A DNA stretch of 64,000 bases from assembly GCF_026157105.1 (NCBI RefSeq), contig NZ_JANPVQ010000001.1, positions 303,501 to 367,500 on the forward strand, written 5' to 3'. The stretch comes from Sphingomicrobium marinum. GTDB taxonomy: Bacteria; Pseudomonadota; Alphaproteobacteria; Sphingomonadales; Sphingomonadaceae. Position 1 is the stretch's first letter. Each line of letters starts with the position of its first letter. The notes beneath the pieces are model-generated. The model was given only the letters and a program-made list of their open reading frames with translations, was not told the DNA's origin and did not search any database. A program made the position numbers and the translations under genes. Of the stretch, positions 8,279 through 16,018 are shown in pieces.

Positions 8279-8551
8279 CTACGTGGCGACCGGAACGCCG
8301 GCGCGCTCGGCGCAGCGGCGGGCGATCTGATGGCCTTCGTCATTGCCCAGCGTGTCGGTCATGGTCATGCCCCTGGCTTCCAGTCCATCGAGGATGCAGC
8401 TGCAGACCTCGGTTTTGGCTTCGGGCGAGGGGGCCATGCGGGCAAAGGTGCGTTCGCAGCGCGCCTGGCTCGCGTCACGCCCGCCAGACGAACAGGAGGC
8501 GACGATCCCGCAGGCCAACGGCAGCGCCAGAAGTGCGATCTTGCTTGGCAT
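8279..8551 (-). CDS. small cysteine-rich lipoprotein (90 aa)
   Basis: A lipobox (IVASC, Cys20) follows a hydrophobic signal. The mature 70 residues carry four more cysteines (CERTF, CSC, RRC), suggesting disulfide-stabilised helices as in small periplasmic DUF-type proteins. The ATG at 8551 has GGAG seven bases upstream, while the in-frame ATG at 8557 overlaps the RBS. It is divergent from the Mpo1-like gene. No function is assignable. Confidence 0.65.
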   Translation of the reverse strand: MPSKIALLALPLACGIVASCSSGGRDASQARCERTFARMAPSPEAKTEVCSCILDGLEARGMTMTDTLGNDEGHQIARRCAERAGVPVAT

Positions 8552-8617
8552 GGACATTCTCCCTGGGTTTGCGCTTAAGATGCGCGGCAACGGTGATGAA
8601 TATCCGAAGGATGGCAG

Positions 8618-8953
8618 ATGCCCCGCGAATATCAAAGCTTCGACGCGTTCTGGCTCTATTACCTGCGCGAGCACAGTCGGCCGCAGACGCGGGCTTTGCA
8701 TTATTTCGGAACGACGCTGGTGGTGGCGATTGCGATCGTCGCGATCCTGCGCGGCCCGCTCTGGATGCTGCTCCTGATGCCAATCGCAGGCTATTTCTTC
8801 GCTTGGGTCGGGCATTTCGGGGTGGAGAAGAATCGCCCTGCCACCTTCACCTACCCGCTCTGGTCGTTGCAGGCGGACTTCAAGATGTGGTGGTTGTGGC
8901 TGACCCGCCGCCTCGGGCCCGAACTCGAGCGCGCCGGCGTGAGGCATACTTAA
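8618..8953 (+). CDS. DUF962 / Mpo1-like membrane protein
   Basis: The 111-residue protein matches the DUF962 family: an N-terminal YQSFDAFWLYYLREHS, then R-A-L-H-Y-F-G-T-T, two transmembrane helices (about 29-60), and the signature GHFGVEKNRPATFTYPLWS. Yeast Mpo1 of this family is an Fe(II) 2-hydroxy-fatty-acid dioxygenase, with His residues in the HxxxTT and GHxxxExNRP motifs binding iron; both motifs are intact here. An alpha-oxidation role is possible, but bacterial members are uncharacterised. The GFA-family gene starts three bases downstream. Confidence 0.85.
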   Translation: MPREYQSFDAFWLYYLREHSRPQTRALHYFGTTLVVAIAIVAILRGPLWMLLLMPIAGYFFAWVGHFGVEKNRPATFTYPLWSLQADFKMWWLWLTRRLGPELERAGVRHT

Positions 8954-8956
8954 GCC

Positions 8957-9397
8957 ATGGCTTCCGACGCGACTTTGCACGAACTTTCCGGCAAATGCCT
9001 GTGCGGCGTGGTCACGATCACCGCGCGCTTTGCGGGCAAGCGGATCGAGGCCTGTCATTGCACCCAGTGCCGCGCGTGGGGCGGCGGCGCATATCTCGCC
9101 ACGCCGATGACCGACGACTTTACGATCGATGGCGCGGAATATGTGGCCCGCTTTCCCTCATCGGCGTGGGCCGAGCGAGGCTTTTGCAAGCGCTGCGGAT
9201 CGAACCTGTTCTACCATTACCTCCCCGCGCAAAAACGCAGCTTTCTCGCCGGGCTCTTCCCGGGTCTCGACGATGGTGAACTGCACGAAGAGATCTTCGT
9301 CGACCAGAAGCCTGACTATTACTGCTTCGCGGGCGAGCGCGACCGGCTGACCCGCGCCGAGGTCATCGAGAAGTTCGGCATCGAACTACCGGACTAG
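8957..9397 (+). CDS. GFA-family (glutathione-dependent formaldehyde-activating enzyme-like) protein
   Basis: The 146-residue protein has the zinc-binding layout of the GFA/CENP-V fold: GKCLCGVV near residue 11, CHCTQC near 35-40, and RGFCKRCGS near 74-82. Family members bind two zincs with about seven cysteines. Only some act on S-hydroxymethylglutathione, and many are simply annotated GFA proteins, so the substrate is uncertain. It is nearly contiguous with the Mpo1-like gene and probably cotranscribed with it. Confidence 0.85.
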   Translation: MASDATLHELSGKCLCGVVTITARFAGKRIEACHCTQCRAWGGGAYLATPMTDDFTIDGAEYVARFPSSAWAERGFCKRCGSNLFYHYLPAQKRSFLAGLFPGLDDGELHEEIFVDQKPDYYCFAGERDRLTRAEVIEKFGIELPD

Positions 9398-9500
9398 TAG
9401 TTCCAGGCTCTGCTGCTTCTGGTGATTTTTGATCCATATTGTAGTAACGCATTGCTGCCGAATCGAATATTAAGGCCCTAACGGCCTGAGGGGGAATTCG

Positions 9501-11054
9501 ATGCGCATAGCAGCAATGGCATTCGCAACCGCAGTTACGGTGACGGCTTGTTCGCACGTGGACACGGGGGCGGTCGATTTCCGCCGCGCCGAGCCTCCGC
9601 CCACCAAGTCTGAGACGGCCGGTAAACTCAGACAATGCCGCGACGATAATAGCGCATGTAAGATCGAATTCAGTTCACAGCTGATTGCCCAATCAATGGG
9701 ACCAATTCACCGCATTAAAAAGAACGATGTTTATTCTATTAGCCTTGAAAGCCTGACAATGGGCAATCGGATGCTTGAAGGGATATTTCTCGGACAGGAG
9801 TTGGGGAAACACGCCGAATTTGCCGTTCTCGTCAACGCGTTCGAAATGAACCCCGACAAGGCTAATCGCTTCCTGAACCCCTGGGAATATAATAATAACG
9901 AGATCGACAATGGAGATAATGAGTTCAAACTCGTTTTCTTCGGCGACGATATCCAACGTGGGCAGGTGCTCAATAAGGTCAATCTGCCGGTGGTCCCCAA
10001 GTCCAAATATGGCGGCGGTTCAATCGGAATTCAGATCGTTATCGTCGAAGTCGATGGCGACAATCAGAAATTCACGAAGCTGCTCGATGAGGTGGCGAAA
10101 ATTGGCCGCGATGCATTGACCACCGATCCGGGTTTATTGGGAACCGCGATCGATCTTGGCAAAAGCCTATACGAAGGCGGATCCGGGGATGACCGGCTGC
10201 TCGATTTCAGGGCAGTTTTCGAGGGCGCGGCGGCGCACGATCCGTGGGGCGCCGGCGCGCTGGGTCCCGCATTCGGGCAAGGTCGATATGTATTTGTGCG
10301 CGCGCAGGATCGGCAGACTGAAGTCGACTGGTCGCAATTGCGGTATGACTATAATACCCGGGTTCTGCGCAAAGATGGCAAGGTTTATCGCGAGAATCTA
10401 AATTTCTCGTTAGCTGTGCGTGCGTTTCCCGCCGACACACCGCTAGAGAATTATTCGCTTGAGGCGTGGGAAGATGTCGATGAGCAGGCCAAACGTCTCG
10501 CCGGCGCTGATCTTGAAATACTAGGCGTACTGGCCGATCAGATGAGTGATCGCGTGGACCGGCTAGTTGGAGATCGTGCTGTAGAAGCGGTTGGAGAGCG
10601 ATGGATTTCGGCGGTCGATGCGCTCAAAATCGTCGCGTCGGCAGCACCATCAGATTTAGCTTCAGCAACCATTACCCAATGTGCTGATTATGCTGACCTG
10701 CGCTTGCGCCTATCATCTGCCGCAGACGACACTGCGCTGGAGGCGCGGGTCGAATTAGAAGCCTTCATCGAATCCTATCTGCGCATGACGGCGCTAGAGT
10801 CCGACACTGACGCGACCAAAAAGATCGTGGTCTCGCAAGATGGCAAGCGCGCTCTCGTGGCAGAAATTGCGCGCCAGTTTACTCCTTGGGAAATGAGTGA
10901 CGACTGGAAAGCCAAACTTAGTTCTCCAGAAACGTTTCTCGCCATGCTTCAGGCTAGTGACGAGAAGTCGGCATTTGTTGATGAAGCAGTTGTACGTGCC
11001 GAAGAACGAAGGCTAGAGGCAAAGGAGTGCGCTGGTCTCGAAATGTTTCGCTAG
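9501..11054 (+). CDS. orphan lipoprotein of unknown function (517 aa)
   Basis: The start ATG follows GAGGGGGAATTCG. The N-terminus has a lipobox (VTVTAC, Cys17), so the protein is probably anchored to the outer membrane. The N-terminal half is beta-rich (for example IGIQIVIVEVDGDNQ and RYVFVRAQDRQTEVDW), while the C-terminal 170 residues are helical and charged. One cysteine pair lies near residues 48 and 54. I recognise no domain. The DNA is visibly richer in A+T than its neighbours (for example the run AATATAATAATAACGAG near 9890), and it is followed by 449 bases without a clear gene, so recent acquisition is plausible. Confidence 0.7.
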   Translation: MRIAAMAFATAVTVTACSHVDTGAVDFRRAEPPPTKSETAGKLRQCRDDNSACKIEFSSQLIAQSMGPIHRIKKNDVYSISLESLTMGNRMLEGIFLGQELGKHAEFAVLVNAFEMNPDKANRFLNPWEYNNNEIDNGDNEFKLVFFGDDIQRGQVLNKVNLPVVPKSKYGGGSIGIQIVIVEVDGDNQKFTKLLDEVAKIGRDALTTDPGLLGTAIDLGKSLYEGGSGDDRLLDFRAVFEGAAAHDPWGAGALGPAFGQGRYVFVRAQDRQTEVDWSQLRYDYNTRVLRKDGKVYRENLNFSLAVRAFPADTPLENYSLEAWEDVDEQAKRLAGADLEILGVLADQMSDRVDRLVGDRAVEAVGERWISAVDALKIVASAAPSDLASATITQCADYADLRLRLSSAADDTALEARVELEAFIESYLRMTALESDTDATKKIVVSQDGKRALVAEIARQFTPWEMSDDWKAKLSSPETFLAMLQASDEKSAFVDEAVVRAEERRLEAKECAGLEMFR

Positions 11055-11503
11055 CTTAGGTGTGCGGTGCCGGTTGGCTAGGCGAGCTACAAGTGGCTTC
11101 TTTCAGCTCTACATTGGTAGTCTTCTTAACATTTTTCTGACGGGATCTAAGGTATGCGTGCGCTTGCGAGTACTCCATTCCTAGGCCGAAGTCCCATTCT
11201 ACAATAAGTGTTATCATCTTGACCTTGACTCTCCCTGGCGCAGTGACGGTAATTGGCAAGCGCGCATGATCCCATTCCGATTCCTCATGGGCGAAGCGAC
11301 GACGCTATGGGTCGCTACGCGCTTTATCCCAGATGGACTGCGTGATGTGCTTCGTCATCCAGCCTGATACTCTGTGGTGCAGGAGCGCCTACGCATTGCA
11401 GGCGAAGCCTTGACCCGGACGAGAAGCTGGTCCTTGGCTGGCTGGATCTAGGATGATGCGCTGCTGTCCCACTGCGGGCTGAGCGAAATAAAGGATGATA
11501 GTC
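11055..11503. other. 449-base gap without a supported gene
   Basis: A minus-strand open frame (11304 to 11056) reads HEESEWDHARLPITVTAPGR and onward for about 83 codons, but it has no ATG or GTG start near its beginning and no ribosome binding site; TTG at 11259 is the best available. It could be the tail of a decayed gene. The remainder (11305-11503) shows no credible coding sequence, only the AAGGA that serves the next gene. Confidence 0.4.
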
Positions 11504-12097
11504 ATGAAAACCTCTCTAGCGGCGGCCGCCGCGCTAAGCCTCGGCGCATGCGCAACCATGGATGCGCCGCGGTCCACCCCCGCCGAGGCGTTCTTCACCG
11601 CGCTTTCCCAGTATTGCGGGCAGGCCTTCGAAGGCCGCATCACTTCCACGGATGAAGCAGACGATGATTGGCGCGGCCAGCGGATGGTCATGCATGTGCG
11701 CGAATGCAGCGACGACGAAATTCGCATCCCGCTCCATGTCGGCGAAAACCGTTCGCGCACCTGGATCGTGTCGCGCACCGGCAATGGCCTGCGCCTCAAG
11801 CACGATCATCGCCATGAAGATGGCAGCGACGATGCCGTCACCATGTATGGCGGCGACACCCGCACACCGGGGCTGGAATGGCGCCAGGAGTTTCCCGTCG
11901 ATGATTTCTCGATCGCCATGTTCGAACGCGAGGGCCTGTCGGCGTCGGTCACCAACGTCTGGGCGATGGAGCTGCTGGACGATCGGTTCGTCTATGAACT
12001 TCGGCGTCCCCCCATCCCCGGCGGTCGTCACTTCCGCGCCGAATTCGACTTGGCCAAGCCGGTCATCGCACCGCCGCCGCCATGGGGCAGCGATTGA
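11504..12097 (+). CDS. hypothetical lipoprotein (197 aa)
   Basis: The protein has a lipobox (LGACA, Cys near 16) after MKTSLAAAAALS. The mature domain is about 180 residues and includes YCGQAFEGRIT, a W-R-G-Q-R-M-V-M-H-V strand, a His-rich KHDHRHEDGS loop and a final Pro-rich PPPPWGSD. The ATG at 11504 is preferred over the one at 11495, which overlaps the AAGGA ribosome binding site. The His/Asp cluster could bind metal, but this is speculative. The protein looks like a sphingomonad secreted protein without an assigned function. Confidence 0.7.
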   Translation: MKTSLAAAAALSLGACATMDAPRSTPAEAFFTALSQYCGQAFEGRITSTDEADDDWRGQRMVMHVRECSDDEIRIPLHVGENRSRTWIVSRTGNGLRLKHDHRHEDGSDDAVTMYGGDTRTPGLEWRQEFPVDDFSIAMFEREGLSASVTNVWAMELLDDRFVYELRRPPIPGGRHFRAEFDLAKPVIAPPPPWGSD

Positions 12098-12196
12098 ACC
12101 ACTTGCCTTTGCCAGGCATTCTAGCGTCTAGTCAGCAATCATTAAGTGGCGGTCCGTAGTAGGGAACGCCAAGTTCCCGTCACGAGAGGTACCGCC

Positions 12197-13612
12197 ATGC
12201 GTCCGTCCAGATTTCCCGCCCTTGTTGCCATAACCGCGATGCTCGCGTCGTGCGGCGGCAGCAGCTCCAGCAGCGGCCCGATTGCCGGCGGCGGCGGTGG
12301 CGGCGGCGGTGGTGGCGGCACCGATGCCTGCGCGCTGTCGGCACGACAGGCCTGGGTGCTGGAGCAGATGGAGGAATGGTATCTCTTCCCCGACCTTCTC
12401 GATACGAGCGTCAATCCGGCCAACTATTCCGATGTGCAAAGCTATATCGACGCGCTGGTTCGCCCGGCGCGCGAACAGGGCATCGATCGCAATTTCACCT
12501 ACATCACCTCGATCCAGGAAGAGAACGACTTTATCGAAAACGCGACGAGCGCCGATTATGGCTGGCGCCCCGTCCTGTTCAGCAACGACCGGCTGTATAT
12601 CCGCGAAACCTATGAGACCGCGCCTTCCTTCCAGGCCGGCGTAGACCGCGGCGCCGAGATCGTGCGCCTTGCCGCGGCCGGCGGCACGCTGCGCACGCCC
12701 GCCCAGATCATCGCGACTGACGGTGTGGAATTCCTGTCCAACCTGGTCTTTCCTTCTGCGGAAGGCGATGCGATCGACATTGAATTCGTCGATGCCGATG
12801 GCGGACCGGTGCAAGCCGCCACGCTAACCTCGACCGAATATCAGCTGCAGCCCGTTTCGCCGCGCTACGGCGCGCTGGTGATCGGGGATACCGGCTATCT
12901 CAACCTGCGCACATTCTTCGCCGACACGGCGGAGGCGGACCTGACGACGGCGTTCCAGACCTTCGCGGCCGCCAATGTCGACAACATCATCGTCGACGTG
13001 CGCTACAATGGCGGCGGCCTCGTGCGCGTTGCCGATCACCTTGGCGACTTGCTGGGCCGCAACCGCAGCGGCCAGGTCTTCAGCAGGACTACCTTCCGCG
13101 CTTCCAAGGCGTCGAACAACAGCACCGAATTCTTCGAGCCCCTTTCGGCGTCGCAGGATCCGGTGCGCCTGTCCTTCATCACGACCAACCGCAGCGCGTC
13201 GGCCAGCGAACTTGTGGCCAACAGCATGGCCTCCTATTACGGCACCAATAGCGCGATCGTCGGCTCCAACACCTTTGGCAAGCCGGTTGGCCAGATCGCG
13301 CTCGACCGCGCCGAGTGCGATGATCGCCTGCGCGTTGTCGCCTTCCGCACCGAGAATGCCGATGGCGAAGGCGATTATTATAATGGCCTGGCGACCACCT
13401 ACCCGGTGACCTGCGCGGCGAGCGACGACATCTTCGAGATGTTCGGCGACCCGGCCGAAGCTTCGACCGCGAAGGCGCTCGATTTCTCGGCATCGGGCCA
13501 GGCTGCCTGTACGCCGATTACCGGCGCTGTCGGCACCCGCTCGGCGCTCGAACAGCGGCTCATGCCGACCAGCCCGACGGTGGCGCAGCGCGTAACGCTG
13601 GGGATGCTCTAA
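12197..13612 (+). CDS. S41 family (C-terminal processing) peptidase lipoprotein
   Basis: The 471-residue protein has a lipobox (AMLASC, Cys18), a Ser stretch, then an uninterrupted run of eleven glycines as linker. An N-terminal helical domain (about 45-140) and a PDZ-like region precede the S41 catalytic core: VRYNGGG near 275, NRSASASELVANS with the catalytic Ser near 337, and NTFGKPVGQ with the catalytic Lys362. This Ser/Lys dyad is complete. Such enzymes trim periplasmic or outer-membrane proteins. The ATG at 12197 is chosen because it begins the signal peptide. It converges with the aspartic protease gene, 33 bases apart. Confidence 0.9.
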   Translation: MRPSRFPALVAITAMLASCGGSSSSSGPIAGGGGGGGGGGGTDACALSARQAWVLEQMEEWYLFPDLLDTSVNPANYSDVQSYIDALVRPAREQGIDRNFTYITSIQEENDFIENATSADYGWRPVLFSNDRLYIRETYETAPSFQAGVDRGAEIVRLAAAGGTLRTPAQIIATDGVEFLSNLVFPSAEGDAIDIEFVDADGGPVQAATLTSTEYQLQPVSPRYGALVIGDTGYLNLRTFFADTAEADLTTAFQTFAAANVDNIIVDVRYNGGGLVRVADHLGDLLGRNRSGQVFSRTTFRASKASNNSTEFFEPLSASQDPVRLSFITTNRSASASELVANSMASYYGTNSAIVGSNTFGKPVGQIALDRAECDDRLRVVAFRTENADGEGDYYNGLATTYPVTCAASDDIFEMFGDPAEASTAKALDFSASGQAACTPITGAVGTRSALEQRLMPTSPTVAQRVTLGML

Positions 13613-13645
13613 ACGCAACCAGCCGGATGTTGGGGGCCGCCGCGC

Positions 13646-14716
13646 CTATTGGCAGGCGGCGGGATCGTTGGCGCGCATACGCGTCGCGCGGCTGATCGAC
13701 GGGCCGACGACAATGCGCTGGCGGCCGCATTTGCGCAGCTGGAACCGCACCTTGCGCGTGCGGAAATCGAGGCTGACCTTGCTGAAATTCTCGAGGATGT
13801 CGGTGCCCAGCATCAGCGCCGGCTCATCGGCAAGCCCGAACGCGGTGAAGGGCTGCACGTCGGCGAACACGATCGGCACGTTGCGCAAGGTGATCGGGCC
13901 CAGGTCGAGCTGCCTGAGCGTCACGACCTCGACCCGCGCGGTCTGGCCGGTAACCCCGGTAATATAGGTCGCGGCTTCGGTCTGCACCTTGTGCCGGGCA
14001 AATTCGCGGCGCAGCGCGCTGTTGCCGATGGTCACCTGGCTCCCCGTGTCGACGATCGCATCGAGCTTGATCCCCGAAGCGTCGACCTCGGTCAGGATCA
14101 GCTGGCCGCGCCGCCGCTTTGCGACGATGACGATATCGCCCGGCTGGCTACGCACCTTGGTGCGCGAATCCTCGATCCGGATCACCTTTTCGTCAAAATC
14201 CATCATCAGCCGCTGCTTGGCCAGCGCGTCGATGCCGATCATGCCGTCGCCGCCCATATCGCGCTCGCGAAGGACGGGGAGGATGAGGTCGTTGACCGTG
14301 GTGGGGCCAAGCTCGAGCGAGGCGACTTCGACGCGGTCGACGATATCGCGCGAGTTGATGGTGACCATCGTGGCGGGGGTGGAAAGCGGCAGCTGCAGCC
14401 CTTCGGCGATGCGGAAACCCACCGCGGAGGTATCGGCGCCGCTATCGACGATGAACTTGTAGGGGCCGGTCCCGTTGACGCCGACTTCGACGCTGAGCCG
14501 CGTTTCGATCTTCTGCGCATCGACCTCCTCGCCATCGATGGCGAGCGCATTGTCGATCACCGCGGGGGGCAGTTCGGGCACCTGGACATCGGTTTCGGGC
14601 GCAGGCCGCGGGGCGGACGGGCGTTCCTGCGCGGCGCTGCTGTCGGCGACCAGCAACATCGCTGCCCCCGCGAGCATCGCCTTGGTCGACCGTCCTATCG
14701 TTCGCCTCATGATCAT
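13646..14716 (-). CDS. secreted retropepsin-like aspartic protease with two active-site motifs
   Basis: The 356-residue protein has a signal peptide ending near residue 29 (LLVADSSAAQ) and two retropepsin-like domains. The first has active-site Asp91 (FIVDSGADTS) and the flap-like MIGIDAL. The second has Asp223 (IVDTGSQVTIG) and the closing ALMLGTDIL. Two D-(S/T)-G triads in one chain could form an intramolecular active site as in pepsin, or two dimerising halves. ATG codons at 14716 and 14710 are both possible and neither has a strong RBS. The substrate is unknown. A dense G/C-biased reverse frame opposite it is a shadow. Confidence 0.85.
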   Translation of the reverse strand: MIMRRTIGRSTKAMLAGAAMLLVADSSAAQERPSAPRPAPETDVQVPELPPAVIDNALAIDGEEVDAQKIETRLSVEVGVNGTGPYKFIVDSGADTSAVGFRIAEGLQLPLSTPATMVTINSRDIVDRVEVASLELGPTTVNDLILPVLRERDMGGDGMIGIDALAKQRLMMDFDEKVIRIEDSRTKVRSQPGDIVIVAKRRRGQLILTEVDASGIKLDAIVDTGSQVTIGNSALRREFARHKVQTEAATYITGVTGQTARVEVVTLRQLDLGPITLRNVPIVFADVQPFTAFGLADEPALMLGTDILENFSKVSLDFRTRKVRFQLRKCGRQRIVVGPSISRATRMRANDPAACQ

Positions 14717-14821
14717 GGGGTAGGATACCCCATGGGTCCCGCCAAAGCCAATTTCTGCCAATGACCCGCCCTATCCGCCGGCAGGCGGGAAAAGCGGCAC
14801 GCGCGACCGGCGACGCGCACG

Positions 14822-14861
14822 AAAAAAGGCGACGCGGCCCATGATGGACCGCGCCGCCTTT
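14822..14861 (-). terminator. Rho-independent terminator of cspA
   Basis: On the minus strand AAAGGCGGCGCGGTCC pairs with GGGCCGCGTCGCCTTT around a 5-base loop, followed by a run of six T. It lies 26 bases beyond the cspA stop codon. Confidence 0.85.
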
Positions 14862-14887
14862 ACTTCTTCCCCCCGCGGGGAAGCTCG

Positions 14888-15100
14888 TTAGTCGGCCATC
14901 GACAGGTTGACGGCGCTTTCCTTGCCGTTGCGGCCGGTCTCGAGCTCATAGTTGACGCGATCGCCTTCATTGAGGCCGTTGAGACCAGCGGCTTCGACCG
15001 CCGAAATGTGAACGAAGGCATCGCCGCCGCCGCTTTCGGGCGTGATGAAGCCATAACCCTTTTGGGTGTTGAAGAATTTTACGGTGCCAGTGTTGGCCAT
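14888..15100 (-). CDS. cspA: cold shock protein, CspA family
   Basis: The 70-residue protein is one cold-shock (OB-fold) domain with both RNA-binding motifs: KGYGFI (RNP1) and DAFVHI (RNP2). It binds single-stranded RNA and DNA and acts as an RNA chaperone. The start ATG follows AAGGAAC. A leader of more than 100 bases precedes it, as expected for genes with a regulated 5' untranslated region, and a clear terminator follows. Confidence 0.95.
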   Translation of the reverse strand: MANTGTVKFFNTQKGYGFITPESGGGDAFVHISAVEAAGLNGLNEGDRVNYELETGRNGKESAVNLSMAD

Positions 15101-15269
15101 GATGTGTTCCTTTCAAGAACGTCAGTGTCGCCCCGCCCGCAACAGCGCGGATAGGGTATGCTTTTCCGTTTCGTTTGAAGGGAAGTCGCAGTCTGGTTTA
15201 CGCCGGGGTGCGGTTGGCACAAGCGGCGGCAGTCAAAAAACGAATCCGTCGCAAATGTCGACGTCAGCA
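15101..15269 (-). promoter_or_regulatory. cspA upstream/leader region
   Basis: This is the first part of the 312-base gap between cspA and the island operon. It contains no supported gene. AT-richer stretches (for example near 15160-15180 and 15230-15245) could hold the cspA promoter, but I do not see a convincing -35/-10 pair. The distance to the ATG would allow a long regulatory leader. Confidence 0.35.
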
Positions 15270-15413
15270 CGCGACTGCTAGCAGCTAGTCGCGCCGAAAG
15301 ATAGGAAAAGCGGAGCGAAGCGAGCGTTCCTATCTCGAGAGACGCGACCGCCCGGCCGGGCTGCGGCGCTCGCTAGCGCCGACAGCTTCGACGGCGCGAG
15401 GCCCCCCTCGCGC
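15270..15413. repeat. cluster of four hairpins at the 3' end of the island operon
   Basis: Four inverted repeats follow one another: CGCGACT/AGTCGCG (15270-15293), GATAGGAA/TTCCTATC (15300-15334), GGCGCT/AGCGCC (15365-15380) and GCGCGAGG/CCTCGCGC with a 4-base loop (15394-15413). The last touches the stop codon of the dCTP-deaminase-like gene and is probably its transcription end. None has a good U-tract. The cluster marks the boundary between lower-GC island DNA and the core genome. Confidence 0.6.
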
Positions 15414-16018
15414 TAACTTTCTACTCGTAGCCTGTGAAATAGCTTATCCGCTTTCTGCATTGGTAGAGCGGGTTTTCTGAAGCCTGAGGCAACGCTACGA
15501 TCAATTTCAGCATCGCTTTCAATGTCGTGAAAGAACACCTGACAAATCTTCATTCCCGGCCAAATCTCGAGCGGAATCTCCCCAACATTTGCAAGTTCTA
15601 ATGTCAGGCACCCCGAAAAGCCGGGATGAACTCCAGCTGCTGTCTCAATGATCAAACCATGCCGTCCGAGGGTCGATTTTCCGGTGACGTATCCCGAAAT
15701 ATCCTTTGGAAGTGAGAGCCACTCAAGGGTGGCACCTAAAACAAACGTGTTCGGATGAACCACGAACTTTTTCCCAAAAGGAATGAAGTGCTCCTTTGTT
15801 GGAAGGGCTTTGGTCGATGCGTCACCCTCGGGTGGCGGCGATAGATCACAAGATGGGGTGTGCGTATGCTTAAAAGAACGAAACCACCGGCCTAGGCGAA
15901 AGTCGACGGATGTTGCATGTCTCTCTTCGAATTCTGAGGCCGGCGGTTGTGGGATTATCGAGAGCTTGGCGCCGTTTTTGCCATCGATTCTGTCTTTGAT
16001 TCCACCAACGCTTAGCAT
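15413..16018 (-). CDS. dCTP-deaminase-like protein (DCD/dUTPase fold)
   Basis: The 201-residue protein aligns through its core with bacterial dCTP deaminase. GKSTLGRHG (113-121) matches the G-R-S-S-L-A-R-L-G motif, VHPGFSGCLTLELAN (130-144) carries catalytic Glu141, and PGMKICQVFF closes the barrel. Ser115, Arg119 and Glu141 correspond to Ser111, Arg115 and Glu138 of E. coli Dcd, so deamination of dCTP to dUTP is plausible. The usual C-terminal lid with the Y-x-x-Q pattern is replaced by a different basic tail. It overlaps the metallopeptidase gene by seven bases (ATGCTAA), implying translational coupling. Stand-alone dCTP deaminases deplete nucleotides in known anti-phage systems; that role here is inference. 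Confidence 0.85.
   Translation of the reverse strand: MLSVGGIKDRIDGKNGAKLSIIPQPPASEFEERHATSVDFRLGRWFRSFKHTHTPSCDLSPPPEGDASTKALPTKEHFIPFGKKFVVHPNTFVLGATLEWLSLPKDISGYVTGKSTLGRHGLIIETAAGVHPGFSGCLTLELANVGEIPLEIWPGMKICQVFFHDIESDAEIDRSVASGFRKPALPMQKADKLFHRLRVES

Noticed and set aside
11056-11304. Minus-strand frame of about 83 codons in the gap after the orphan lipoprotein
   Set aside because: No ATG/GTG start, no RBS and no recognised domain; kept only as a possible gene remnant.
13649-14764. Plus-strand open frame of 371 codons opposite the aspartic protease
   Set aside because: Shadow of the opposite gene, whose active-site motifs and signal peptide are clear.
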